This document shows, piece by piece, positions 52,394-61,477 of a stretch of DNA of 64,000 nucleotides; the stretch's first letter is position 1; each line of letters begins with the position of its first letter. The notes beneath the pieces are model-generated. The model was not told the DNA's origin. It ran no database searches and worked only from the letters and a program-made list of their open reading frames with translations. The DNA is from Paenibacillus ginsengarvi. Lineage in GTDB: Bacteria > Bacillota > Bacilli > Paenibacillales > NBRC-103111. The stretch covers positions 249,641-313,640 of the forward strand of contig NZ_RBAH01000003.1 of the NCBI RefSeq assembly GCF_003626695.1, read 5' to 3'. Position numbers and translations under genes: made by a program.

Positions 52394-52927
52394 GTGGAGT
52401 ATTTGAGAGATTATGCGATGTATGCGGCGGTCTTCGGCTTATTCAGCATGAGCTGGTTCGGCTGGGCGCAGGAAAAGCCGCGCGAGTCTTGGCGCCTCTA
52501 TCTCGGGATCGCCTCCGGACTCGCGCTCCTCGTCTGCCTAACCGGCGTCTACCTCAGCATCACGAACTGGAGCGCACCTTCCGCCTTAAACGACGATCGC
52601 GCTTTCCGGGCGTACTTGATCGCCTTCTACACAGAGATCGTGCTGGCCGGCGGCGGCTCTTACCTGTTGTACAGGGCAAAGAAAAAGGACTTTACAGCCC
52701 CATGGATTACGTTTATAGTCGGCCTTCACTTTATTAGTCTGAAAAGCGTATTCGAGGACAGCGGTCTGTATGTGCTTGCCGCCCTCATGGTCGCGGTGGC
52801 AGCCGTCTCCGTTTATGTCGCCCGAAGGCTGGGCGTTGCCCCTAGCGCCATCACGGGCATCGGGTCCGGGGCCTCCCTATTCGTTTTCGCCCTGCTGGGT
52901 CTGCTCCGCTTCTTTACCGCATCCTGA
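52394..52927 (+). CDS. Integral membrane protein of unknown family
   Basis: About 177 aa from GTG 52394 (MEYLRDYAMYAAVFGLFSMSWFGWAQEKP), which follows TGGAGG; the reading frame is open to 52280 but the extra residues look non-coding. Five or six hydrophobic helices follow, with a short basic loop (YRAKKKDFTAP). No family is recognised. It is downstream of the AraC gene on the same strand with a 118-bp gap, and converges with the glycosyltransferase operon. Function cannot be proposed. Confidence 0.7.
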   Translation: MEYLRDYAMYAAVFGLFSMSWFGWAQEKPRESWRLYLGIASGLALLVCLTGVYLSITNWSAPSALNDDRAFRAYLIAFYTEIVLAGGGSYLLYRAKKKDFTAPWITFIVGLHFISLKSVFEDSGLYVLAALMVAVAAVSVYVARRLGVAPSAITGIGSGASLFVFALLGLLRFFTAS

Positions 52928-52945
52928 GCATTCGGCCGGCAGACC

Positions 52946-54808
52946 TCAAATCCGATTCAGAACGACCCGTTCCCCGGAGCGGGTAATTTTGTAGATGCCC
53001 TCTTGCATGTCAACGCCATATTGCTTTTTCAATAATCGCTTCCCGTCGGCATCGCTCTCCACAACGACCAAATAATCGTAGCCGCTCAGAAGGTTATTCA
53101 TATTGTCCTCATAGAACAAACAGATCCCGTCCACCTTGGAAGCATACAAGAAGTATTTGCCGATATATTGCATGTAGTAGTTTGTTACCTGCTGCTCGGC
53201 GTCCGTGGCGTAGAACAAATATTTGCTTTGATCTTCCTCGCCGTCCGGGTACCACCGGTCGCCGGTAACCGAATATACTTTGTAGGGAAGCGTTGTTTCG
53301 TAGCTTTTGGCAATGGTAACAATACCGTTATATTCCGATAACAGCAAGGTGGCGGCAATGGCTATACAGGCCATGATGCCTTTCTGATAGTAGCCTTTTG
53401 TTTTTATATTTTTAAATGCGCGCGCGGCGGGCACCTCGCCGATTTTATAATGAAAGGAACGCTCTAAATCCACCGCAGCGCACAGCACCAAACCTCCGGC
53501 AAAGAGCACTACAATACTCGATGCATACCGCTCGAAGCCGGCCAGCCATATCGCCTCATCCAGCGGCATGGAGTAAAGGTACAGCGCCAAAATCCCCGCA
53601 TAATACAGCACCAGGACAATATCAAGGGCGATGAGCGCTTTCCACAAGCGCCACTTCTTCTTGAGCACAGCCGCCGCAACAATAGAAGCGGCGATCGCTA
53701 CGAGCTGCAGGATGACAATCCCCAGCGCCGGCCGAGTCGTTAGATCGAGGCTCGACTTCAGAAACAGCGAAACAATGTCCTGCATCTGCTCCGCGGTTTT
53801 CCCCGCCTCCATCCCCTGCAGACCGGAGGAGGAAACGTCGAACTTGTTCTCTACCCCCCGGAAGACGGTTGCCATACGCAAGCTCCAGCCGAAGTAAGGC
53901 AGCAAAACGCCGCAGAGGGTCCCGATCACGGGCAGCGCAAGTTTCCAGCCGGGTTTCTTCCAATGAGTCAGCCAAGTATAGATCAGGAAGATCAGCCCGA
54001 TTGCCGCATATAAAATACCGGTGCTTTTCATAATCGTCAGCAGACCCGCAAGCGGGAGCACCAAGAGGCATGCACGCCTAAGCTCATTCCGATACCGATA
54101 CACGATCGCGAAGATGGCCAGCGTATAGATCGGGAGCAAGAAGTCCACCAGCAAGTTGGTAATACGGATCGTAATATTGAAAAAGGAAAGCACGGAAAGG
54201 CCCAATCCAAGAAAAGCATACAGGAGAAAACGTTTCTTCTCTGAAATGACGCCAAACATCGCGTAAAAACAAGAAAAAATAAGCAGCCCCTGCGCAAGCA
54301 GCATCACGTACTGGGAATGTCCTTCAAACCGGCAAAAATAGTACAGAAATGACGAGACGCCCAGCGGATAATTTTTAAAGTCGATCAGATTGGAGGATGG
54401 CGTTGGGAAAGCATCCGTACTTAACATCGCCTTCAGCACGATCGCCCAGTGGGAAAAGTTATCGTAATGCGTCAAGCGGGTCTGGAACAACAGCAGCAGA
54501 AAAACAAGGCTTCCCGCCAAAAAGGAAAGCTGGAAGATGGAAAAGGCAAAGCGAAGCTTCGCCCCTTGTCGCACCCAGAGCACCACGGCCCACACAAACG
54601 CCAGCACGCCTATAAGCATAACGGCAAGGCTGACCGGGAACAACTGCCCTGCCAAACCGCCCAAAAAAACAAGGCAGGCAATAGCCGAAAATACGAGCAC
54701 CGGGATAAACTCCCATTGCAGCGCCAGTTTACTGCGAACAAGCAGCATATAACCCAAACAGGAAACTACCAGAAGGACTCCCATCCATATCGGAAGGCTG
54801 ATCAGCAT
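52946..54808 (-). CDS. Large polytopic membrane protein, GT-C glycosyltransferase-like
   Basis: A 620-aa protein with about a dozen transmembrane helices over the first 480 residues and a 130-residue soluble tail. The extracytoplasmic loop TRLTHYDNFSHWAIVLKAML holds an acidic residue placed as in GT-C enzymes that use polyprenyl-linked sugars. It is the last gene of a three-gene operon with a GT2-GtrA fusion and a cellulose-synthase-like enzyme. It could transfer sugars outside the membrane or polymerise/ligate glycan. The assignment is by topology and context rather than a clear motif. Confidence 0.65.
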   Translation of the reverse strand: MLISLPIWMGVLLVVSCLGYMLLVRSKLALQWEFIPVLVFSAIACLVFLGGLAGQLFPVSLAVMLIGVLAFVWAVVLWVRQGAKLRFAFSIFQLSFLAGSLVFLLLLFQTRLTHYDNFSHWAIVLKAMLSTDAFPTPSSNLIDFKNYPLGVSSFLYYFCRFEGHSQYVMLLAQGLLIFSCFYAMFGVISEKKRFLLYAFLGLGLSVLSFFNITIRITNLLVDFLLPIYTLAIFAIVYRYRNELRRACLLVLPLAGLLTIMKSTGILYAAIGLIFLIYTWLTHWKKPGWKLALPVIGTLCGVLLPYFGWSLRMATVFRGVENKFDVSSSGLQGMEAGKTAEQMQDIVSLFLKSSLDLTTRPALGIVILQLVAIAASIVAAAVLKKKWRLWKALIALDIVLVLYYAGILALYLYSMPLDEAIWLAGFERYASSIVVLFAGGLVLCAAVDLERSFHYKIGEVPAARAFKNIKTKGYYQKGIMACIAIAATLLLSEYNGIVTIAKSYETTLPYKVYSVTGDRWYPDGEEDQSKYLFYATDAEQQVTNYYMQYIGKYFLYASKVDGICLFYEDNMNNLLSGYDYLVVVESDADGKRLLKKQYGVDMQEGIYKITRSGERVVLNRI

Positions 54809-54826
54809 CTCGATCTCTTCTCTCCT

Positions 54827-57112
54827 CTAAGCGCTCTCGGTTTGCGAATGGATCAAGTCCTCCAGCATCTGATCGATCAGGCCGCGCTCCACAAGTTCGT
54901 TTATATTGACGACCGCGAGCAGCAGCTCCTGCCGACGGGATCTGGTTTTTCGCTGATGCTGCAAAATGACCTCAATGTTGCTTTTCGTATAAAAAGTAAC
55001 GAGATTTCCGGTCGTAGTATCGCCCTTGAAGTCAAAGGAGGAGGCGGAGAAGAACAGGAAATTAAAGCTGCGCAGCGTGCAGCTATCGCCATTGGTAAAC
55101 ACGACCGGACACTGGAGCGGAATCCGCGGCGTTTGCCTCTGAAACGATACAGGCTGAATGATGCGCCGCTTCACGTTGCGAACCATATCGTCGTAGGCCG
55201 TATCCCAAAGATTCAACTGCTCTGGCAAAGAATGCTTGCGGTCATAGATGATTTGCATATACTGGCGTTTGTTCGCCTCATCGATCGGCTGGACCGTTGC
55301 CGAATAACGCCAGCCTTCCCCGTCCTGCGCGACATAAACGATCTCCGCCTCCAGATTCGCCTCATAGCGCCGGCTCTTCACGGTTAAGGAAATCGCAGTG
55401 TGCGGCGGCAAGTAAATGGGCCGCGAAACATACAAGGCAATGCCATGCTCCGATACATCTATCGTTTGGGCCTCATATTGCAGATTGTTAGTTTTGTAAT
55501 GGATCGTGACCTGCTCTTTCGCCCGAATCCGCTCTGTCTCCCGATAGGCGCGGCGGCCCACCATAAAGAATAACGCGTAGCATAAAGCTATCATGTTGTG
55601 AACGAGCCAAAACACGATAATGCTGCTATACAGAAGAGCCAAGCCGTATTTGCCATACGTATACTTGACCAGCGCCGCAATCGAAAGCATTATCAGAAAG
55701 ATGTGCGGAAGTGCATACATCAGGGACGATACCCATTTTTGGGTAACACCTTTGTTTTTGTTTGTCACCTTGAACTTTCTCTCGTGGATGCCGAACGTTT
55801 CCAGCAAGACCGGCACGATCAGATACGGCATGAAGATCGTATCGATGATCTGACTCCAGCGCTGATTGCGAATATTACTGGATAAGTACCGCATCGACAT
55901 ACTGTAGCAAAAATAGGACGGAAGCCAAAAAATTAAAATTTCCACAAAAGTGGTATTTACAATTTTGAAATCAAACAGCGCAAATAAAATAGGCGACATC
56001 AGGAAAATCAACCGGTTAAAAAAAGACCACCAGTACAAAAAGCTGCTTAAATAAGTAATTCTCCCCCAGATGGCAAGCTTTTTGGAGAAGACAGCGCGGG
56101 TATTCTGCAAGCTTTGGATAATGCCTCTCGCCCAGCGAATCCGCTGCTTGATCATGCTCTGAATCGTCGTCGTGGTCAGCCCTGCGGCCTGAACCTCCTG
56201 GGTTGCATAAGTGATATAACCCGCTTGCTGCAGCCGGATGCTCGTCTCAAAGTCCTCGGTGATCGTCTTCAGCGGAAAACCGCCGATTTCCTCCATCGCT
56301 TTCCGCGATATAACCGTATTGCTGCCCGTATACGCCACCGCATTGGAGGCATTGCGCAAAATATTAACCTCTCTTGAAAAAAAGTCCTGCTCGTTAGGAA
56401 TGCCTTGCTCGGCATACAGATTGAATTGAAATAAATCCGGGTTGTAGAAGCTTTGGGGCGTTTGAACCAGCCCGAGCTTGAAGGTATCGTCCCGTTCCTC
56501 CTCGCTGCGAAGCCGCCACTGCCCGTTGTCCTCAATAAATTCCGAAAGCAGAAAATACGGGACGGTTTTCATCAAAAAGGTATGCTGCGGAATCATGTCG
56601 GCATCGAAGGTAGCCAGCAGCGGAGAGGAGGATTTGCTCAGCGCATTGTTCAGATTGCCGGATTTGGCATCTTTGTTGCCGGGAAAGCCAAGATACCCGA
56701 CGCCAAACTGTCTGGCAAGCTCCTCCACCGCAGGCCGCGCTCCATCGTCGCACAAATAAATATGGACCTTCGACTTGTCCGGATAATCCATAAATGTGCA
56801 GGCATTGACCGTTTTATAGAGCAGATCGACCGGCTCGTTATGTGTCGCAATAAACACGTCCACATGCGGATAATAGTCCGGCGGAATGGTCGGGAAGTCG
56901 AGCTGCGTACGTTCCTTTTGCATCTTCTGCAGAAACAGCTCAAACGTAGTCAGCACCGTTATCGTTTCAGCCATAATCAGCAGGAAGCCGAACAAAATGT
57001 TTAGAACACCTTCATCCCATGGCAGCGTGAACAGCATACGCCACAGCAAGTAGATGGACATCAGGATCATCGTGACGACAAACAAAATATTTTGCCGTGT
57101 TTGGTTTTGCAC
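54827..57112 (-). CDS. Cellulose-synthase-like processive glycosyltransferase with PilZ domain
   Basis: A 761-aa GT2 enzyme. It has the full BcsA-type catalytic set: substrate loop ATHNEPVD, DDGARP, the DxD of FDADMIP, TEDFETS, and KQRIRW. There are two helices before and four or more after the catalytic domain. The C-terminal part contains a PilZ domain with a c-di-GMP-type RETER and DVSEHG, so activity is probably switched on by c-di-GMP. The start is GTG 57112, which shares a base with the previous stop and follows AAGGGGGCA; GTG 57145 is possible. The product could be cellulose, a related beta-glucan or another polysaccharide. Confidence 0.88.
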   Translation of the reverse strand: MQNQTRQNILFVVTMILMSIYLLWRMLFTLPWDEGVLNILFGFLLIMAETITVLTTFELFLQKMQKERTQLDFPTIPPDYYPHVDVFIATHNEPVDLLYKTVNACTFMDYPDKSKVHIYLCDDGARPAVEELARQFGVGYLGFPGNKDAKSGNLNNALSKSSSPLLATFDADMIPQHTFLMKTVPYFLLSEFIEDNGQWRLRSEEERDDTFKLGLVQTPQSFYNPDLFQFNLYAEQGIPNEQDFFSREVNILRNASNAVAYTGSNTVISRKAMEEIGGFPLKTITEDFETSIRLQQAGYITYATQEVQAAGLTTTTIQSMIKQRIRWARGIIQSLQNTRAVFSKKLAIWGRITYLSSFLYWWSFFNRLIFLMSPILFALFDFKIVNTTFVEILIFWLPSYFCYSMSMRYLSSNIRNQRWSQIIDTIFMPYLIVPVLLETFGIHERKFKVTNKNKGVTQKWVSSLMYALPHIFLIMLSIAALVKYTYGKYGLALLYSSIIVFWLVHNMIALCYALFFMVGRRAYRETERIRAKEQVTIHYKTNNLQYEAQTIDVSEHGIALYVSRPIYLPPHTAISLTVKSRRYEANLEAEIVYVAQDGEGWRYSATVQPIDEANKRQYMQIIYDRKHSLPEQLNLWDTAYDDMVRNVKRRIIQPVSFQRQTPRIPLQCPVVFTNGDSCTLRSFNFLFFSASSFDFKGDTTTGNLVTFYTKSNIEVILQHQRKTRSRRQELLLAVVNINELVERGLIDQMLEDLIHSQTESA

Positions 57113-58206
57113 TAAAGCCGCTGCCCCCTTGCTGAAAATACCCACCGCCGCTGCATTTGAAAACTGAGCAGGAACAGCACGGCATCACAAACGAGTTTCG
57201 CTATTTTCTCACTTAGGAAGAAGATCGTATGGAGCAAATAAACTCCGGTACTGGAAAGCAATATGACGAATGCGCACAACGTCAAATAACGCCACAAACT
57301 TCCCTGGCTTTGTTCTTTGCGGAATACAAAATGTTTATTAAGCAAATAGTTGACCAGGATGGAAATGATTCTAGCGATCACCGTCGCGAGCAAAATTCTT
57401 AAATAGTCCTGCTGACCCAGCAGGGGCCGCAAGAGATCGATTAAAAGCCAGGCAATGCCTAAATCGGCTACGCTGCTGGCCAGCGAAGAGGAAATAAACC
57501 GCGCGAAATTGGAGAACAGCACGCCCATCACCCGGGCGCTGTCGCGGATCGGTTTAAAATGAGTCCCCGCATTTCCATTTTCATAGATCACTTGAATCGG
57601 CAGGGTATGAATCGGGATGCCGGACTGGGTACAGGAAATGAGCATTTGCAGCTCGTATTCGAATCGGGAGCCCCGGACGCCCTGCATGTACGTAAGCAGC
57701 TGCGGGCCGAAAGCCCGAAGCCCTGTCTGGGTATCCGACAACCGCTTGCCGTACAGCGCGGCAAACATCAACGAGCTGATCCGGTTGCCGAGCAGAGACT
57801 TGGGCGGTATGCCCTCTTTGCTGAAGTCCCTTACCCCAAGCAGCAGCGCGTCAGGGTGGCGGCCCGCCTCCTCTGCCAGCCGGTACACATCCTCGGCAGC
57901 GTGCTGCCCGTCCGAATCCGCCGTTACGACGCAAGACACCTCGGCGAACTGCTGCTCGATGTATCGAAAACCCGTCTTGAGCGCAGCGCCCTTCCCCTGA
58001 TTTTCCCGATGCCGCAGCACGACACAGCCGTTCTCGCCAAGTTCCCGAAAAATAGGCTGGTAGGCCTCACCGGAACCGTCGTCCACGATGACAAGATGCT
58101 CAAGACCGTACTGGCGCAATTGCTGTACATAAGATAACAATCGCTCATCCGGTTCAAGAGATGGAATCAGAATAATAATTTCGCCCTTTGATTTCCCCAC
58201 AATCAT
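57112..58206 (-). CDS. GT2 glycosyltransferase fused to a GtrA membrane domain
   Basis: A 364-aa protein starting MIVGKSKGEIIILIPSLEPDE. The first 230 residues are a dolichyl-phosphate-sugar-synthase-like GT2 domain (VDDGSG, ADSDGQH with DxD, QTGLRAFGP). The last 130 residues are a four-helix GtrA domain (SVADLGIAWLLIDLL; ILVNYLLNKHFVFRKEQS). Such fusions make polyprenyl-phosphate-linked sugar and flip it across the membrane. The downstream genes are a PilZ-containing polysaccharide synthase and a GT-C-like protein, so it probably supplies a lipid-linked sugar to decorate an exported glycan. The start is less certain than the rest. Confidence 0.87.
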   Translation of the reverse strand: MIVGKSKGEIIILIPSLEPDERLLSYVQQLRQYGLEHLVIVDDGSGEAYQPIFRELGENGCVVLRHRENQGKGAALKTGFRYIEQQFAEVSCVVTADSDGQHAAEDVYRLAEEAGRHPDALLLGVRDFSKEGIPPKSLLGNRISSLMFAALYGKRLSDTQTGLRAFGPQLLTYMQGVRGSRFEYELQMLISCTQSGIPIHTLPIQVIYENGNAGTHFKPIRDSARVMGVLFSNFARFISSSLASSVADLGIAWLLIDLLRPLLGQQDYLRILLATVIARIISILVNYLLNKHFVFRKEQSQGSLWRYLTLCAFVILLSSTGVYLLHTIFFLSEKIAKLVCDAVLFLLSFQMQRRWVFSARGQRL

Positions 58207-58465
58207 CCCTACCGACCTATTCCTGCGAATTTTAGGATTCCATTCCAATCTATCGGACTATACTATCGTTTTTGTCAATTCCTCTTTGTCCTCCACTATA
58301 TCACAGCTATTACTCTTAAACTATTTTAAATCTGTGAACGGTTTATGTCCGATGATGTAGAAGTATATCACCGAAAGGGGTGACAGTAAACGAGCACATG
58401 GAATCAAAAACGGCGGTAAAAGCTGCTTGCATTACGGTACCCTGGGCATACCGCTTTCTTCATTT
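58207..58465. other. Intergenic region between glycan operon and SUKH gene
   Basis: It holds TTGACA on the minus strand near 58274-58279 as a candidate -35 for the glycan operon but no convincing -10. A tiny frame on the plus strand, GTG 58380 or ATG 58398 to TAG 58469 (23-29 codons), has AAAGGG just upstream; I do not claim it as a gene. No c-di-GMP riboswitch motif was seen. Confidence 0.3.
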
Positions 58466-59794
58466 TTAGGGGGTGTCAAAATAATCATGGGGCAAATGTA
58501 ATTCGTTCAAACAACCCGTGAATTTTTCCTTGAAATTAGGATTGCCTTTGTACTCCGGCCATGCAGCCTTATAATACGGCAGCAGCTTCTCATGAGGGAT
58601 CACGCCCCAAAATAAAATCGAGTTTTTCATGACCTCTTTGTCGCCGCCCATGAACATCCGTTCGATGATCTCCCAGCTTTCCGGCTTGCCATCGCAGCCG
58701 CGTGCGGCATAGATTGCCGCAGCTTGCATATTCGAGTCGGAGTGGCACAGGAATGGCGCAAAGTTTTGAAGCGTAATCGCACCGGAGGGTTCCAAAACAT
58801 AGCCCGCGTGCCGTAGCGTTTCCGGGTCGTGTACGCGGTCCAGACTTTGTACGATCACTTCTATAAACTCCGTAATATCGACAGACTTACCGTACCAGTT
58901 CAGCATCATTAAGGCTTGTAAAAACTCCTCGTTGCTTTCGGCATGCAGCAGCTCCAGAAGATAGCCCCTTCCCGCGTCAAAAGAAGTTTTGCAGATTAGC
59001 TGAATAGCTGTGGTGCGATGTGGACGCCCTTGATCGGCAACGTCTTTCAAAAAATCAACGGTCGGCTGCGAGATTTTCTTAAACTTGAACATGCCGTCCA
59101 GCGCTTTAGATTGGATATCCTCGTTCGGTGCGTTTTGATAAACGCGGATCAACGCCTCTTCATCGCCCGGCATTTTGCTGCCGAACCACCCGATGTCATA
59201 ATCCAGAATGATTTCATCCAGCCAGCGCTCGTACCAGTCGAGTAAACTATCTTCATAAACGAAGAAAAAAGGATGATCCGGGTAAAAATCCGCTGTGTAA
59301 ACGATCCTCCCCCTATGCTTTCCTTCCAGCACAAGGTACATATCGTATTCGCAGCCTTGTGTGCCGATGCACAGCATGCCGCCCAGCACCTTGGCACGGG
59401 CAGCGTCGTATTCCGGATCGGTTATGTTCTCATCGCTGATCAACGGTTCGGCCAGCTGATTCCATTCCTCCTTAGACATTCCCGGGTGCAGAGCGCATTT
59501 AGCAGCGAGTGCATTGGTATCGGTATAGGAAGTGGCCTCTTCCAGCGAATACATCCCGTAATACGGGCCGGCCCCACCATTTCCGACTTGCATAAGAAAC
59601 TGCGCATAAGGCTCCGGGAGTGTGACTCGATGCTTGGCTTGCCAGTCCTCAAGCGCTTTTCCTGTAAGCTTCTCCTGAACCTTGTATCGATGAGACGATG
59701 CCCCGAACACTTCCAAATCCGTATCTTTACGCATAGCCTTTTCGAGCTTGGTATGGATTCGATCCAGCTGCGTTTCCTTCTTCCGAAACCACAT
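58466..59794 (-). CDS. SMI1/KNR4 (SUKH) domain protein with HEAT-like repeats
   Basis: A 442-aa cytoplasmic protein. Residues of about 40-215 form a SUKH fold (LPEPYAQFLMQVGNGGAGPYYGMYSLEEA; GTQGCEYDMYLVLEGKHRGRIVY; PFFFVYEDSLLDWYERWLDEI). The last 220 residues are helical and HEAT-like. SUKH proteins act as immunity proteins against polymorphic toxins, including nucleases, or as adaptors. The ATG follows AGGGGG. It is the last of three closely spaced genes (LRR protein, EndoV-like, SUKH), gaps about 17 bp. No toxin gene is adjacent, so the target is unknown. Confidence 0.8.
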   Translation of the reverse strand: MWFRKKETQLDRIHTKLEKAMRKDTDLEVFGASSHRYKVQEKLTGKALEDWQAKHRVTLPEPYAQFLMQVGNGGAGPYYGMYSLEEATSYTDTNALAAKCALHPGMSKEEWNQLAEPLISDENITDPEYDAARAKVLGGMLCIGTQGCEYDMYLVLEGKHRGRIVYTADFYPDHPFFFVYEDSLLDWYERWLDEIILDYDIGWFGSKMPGDEEALIRVYQNAPNEDIQSKALDGMFKFKKISQPTVDFLKDVADQGRPHRTTAIQLICKTSFDAGRGYLLELLHAESNEEFLQALMMLNWYGKSVDITEFIEVIVQSLDRVHDPETLRHAGYVLEPSGAITLQNFAPFLCHSDSNMQAAAIYAARGCDGKPESWEIIERMFMGGDKEVMKNSILFWGVIPHEKLLPYYKAAWPEYKGNPNFKEKFTGCLNELHLPHDYFDTP

Positions 59795-59811
59795 AGTGAA
59801 CCCCCTAGTTG

Positions 59812-60327
59812 TTACGGCTGGGTCTCCTTCGTTTGCTGATCCAGCAATTTCAGCAGATACGGAAAGCGGTATTCCCCGTACATGTTCCGGATTTGCGCGG
59901 CAGCGACTTCCAGCTCCATGCCCACGGCGGTAATATACAAAGGCTTGGTGCTGATCCCCCTGTAAATCGTTCGGACAACGGCCTCGGCCTCATTATCGCG
60001 GAAGGCGGTTTTGGCCACACCGATCACCGGGATCTTTCCTGCATAATTCGTATACACATAATGGCCGAGCCCAGGCTTCTTCTCCTTGTTCAGGTACACA
60101 TAGCCATCCACAACAATAGTATCGATTTGGCTGATATCCGTAAGCTTCATCAGTTCTTGTATGCAAGGGAGCTCCCGTTTATAGAACAAGCCCGGCTCGT
60201 ATTCATGAGGGCTGTCCGTATAAGACGCGATCACGTCGAGCGGTTTGGAATCTTCCCAACGTTCAAAAAGAACCCCCACCGATTTCGCCCGATTTTCCCC
60301 ATAAAATACGTCAACAGCGATGATCAT
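59812..60327 (-). CDS. Endonuclease V-like protein lacking the His motif
   Basis: A 171-aa protein, shorter than endonuclease V (about 220). It has recognisable EndoV blocks: AVDVFY (Asp6), YEPGLFYKRE (Tyr43, Glu52), TIVVDGY (Asp74), PVIGVAKT (Lys106), and KPLYIT. The motif VDGHGxxHPR, which carries the catalytic/active-site histidines, reads VDGYVYLNKEK here. Without those histidines it may still bind deaminated or damaged bases but cleavage is doubtful. It is the middle gene of the LRR-EndoV-SUKH operon, so it may be a functional part of that system rather than a housekeeping repair enzyme. Confidence 0.75.
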   Translation of the reverse strand: MIIAVDVFYGENRAKSVGVLFERWEDSKPLDVIASYTDSPHEYEPGLFYKRELPCIQELMKLTDISQIDTIVVDGYVYLNKEKKPGLGHYVYTNYAGKIPVIGVAKTAFRDNEAEAVVRTIYRGISTKPLYITAVGMELEVAAAQIRNMYGEYRFPYLLKLLDQQTKETQP

Positions 60328-60344
60328 AACCTAACAATTCCTTC

Positions 60345-61367
60345 CTAAACACTCCATTTTCGATAACCCAGCTGGAATAACGATTGCTCGATGTCCTGAT
60401 CGACTTTGCTCTTGGAAGTGGCAAATTCCAGCTCCGATAAAGCTTGCGGCAGCTTCTGTCGGATAAACGAATCATAATCGATAGCCGTTTTGAAAATGCG
60501 GAGCTTGCGCAGCGAAGGCAGCCGCTCCATTCCCGACAAACGAGCCAAGCCTTTGCAATTCGAAATGGACAGCTCCTCCAGCCTCCCCATCTCCCGGTCG
60601 AAGTCGATGGTTTGAAGTTGAATTTGATCCTCGATCGTAAGGCTCGTTAACGCCCGGAATTTCGTTATATCGCTCAGGTCCTGTAAACCGCGGACTCTGG
60701 AGATTTCCAGATCGTCGATTTCATTCTCCTCAATTTCCCGAATATGTTCCCGTCCGCCAAGCAAAAGGCGAAGATGCTTTAGCTTCTTCAGCCGGTTCAC
60801 AAAATGCAACGGTTGCTTGCTGATCGAATGCAGCGCGAGGTAAGTCAAACCTTCCAGATCGCCTACCGCATCCAGGTTTTTCACCTTGCCCCCCACATGC
60901 AATAACTCCAGATGAGGGTACTCTTTGAAATACTGCAGATTAAGCGTCTTTTTCTCCGACATAATCGTTAAGTCTCTTAAGGAGCGCAGCGAATCGATTC
61001 CCAGAATGTCCGGGTTCTCCAGTTCATATAGGCCCAGGTGCAAGCTGTGCAAATGCTCCAGCGCGGCCAAGGCTTCGGTGTTATGCGCCTTAGCGAGACA
61101 ATTGAGGTGCAGCATTTTGGCATGGGGAATGCGCTGGAGCGTGCGACCGTCGAAGGAGAGAGAATAATGGCCGTAGAATCGTACACCGAAATTGTCATCC
61201 AGCCGCGCGCAAAGCTCATCCACTTCCTCCAGGATGGAGTCGTAATAGTCCGGGTGGGAGAACTGGACAATCACTTGATTGCCATCGCGCAGGTCCTGCC
61301 CGATCTGCGCCCGGTCCAGCGTGACAGGATTATTGATCAGAATTCTTCTTTTCCATTTCTTACGCAT
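60345..61367 (-). CDS. Leucine-rich-repeat protein
   Basis: A 340-aa protein starting MRKKWKRRILINNPV, with TGGAGGCG before that ATG. Most of the chain is irregular leucine-rich repeats of about 22-24 residues (LRDLTIMSEKKTLNLQYF; LTYLALHSISKQPL; LKHLRLLLGGREHI; LTSLTIEDQIQLQTI; LEELSISNCKGLARL). No signal peptide or membrane helix. LRR surfaces bind proteins, often as sensors or immunity factors. It heads a three-gene run with the EndoV-like and SUKH genes and is divergent from a DUF4062 gene across about 110 bp. Confidence 0.78.
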   Translation of the reverse strand: MRKKWKRRILINNPVTLDRAQIGQDLRDGNQVIVQFSHPDYYDSILEEVDELCARLDDNFGVRFYGHYSLSFDGRTLQRIPHAKMLHLNCLAKAHNTEALAALEHLHSLHLGLYELENPDILGIDSLRSLRDLTIMSEKKTLNLQYFKEYPHLELLHVGGKVKNLDAVGDLEGLTYLALHSISKQPLHFVNRLKKLKHLRLLLGGREHIREIEENEIDDLEISRVRGLQDLSDITKFRALTSLTIEDQIQLQTIDFDREMGRLEELSISNCKGLARLSGMERLPSLRKLRIFKTAIDYDSFIRQKLPQALSELEFATSKSKVDQDIEQSLFQLGYRKWSV

Positions 61368-61411
61368 CCGTTCGCCTCCATTTGCCGCCCTTGTGCAAGC
61401 TCCAGTCCATT

Positions 61412-61441
61412 TTGACAAATAAAGTGAGCGAATGGTAGATT
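61412..61441 (+). promoter_or_regulatory. Promoter of the DUF4062 gene
   Basis: TTGACA (61412-61417), an 18-bp spacer and an extended -10 TGGTAGATT (TAGATT 61436-61441), 36 bp before the start codon. Confidence 0.55.
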
Positions 61442-61477
61442 CTATTTATACTAATTTTATAAGAATCAGGTGGGCCT

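Noticed and set aside
58249..58465. c-di-GMP riboswitch upstream of the PilZ-containing glycan operon
   Set aside because: No GEMM-type conserved core was found; regulation more likely acts on the protein through PilZ.
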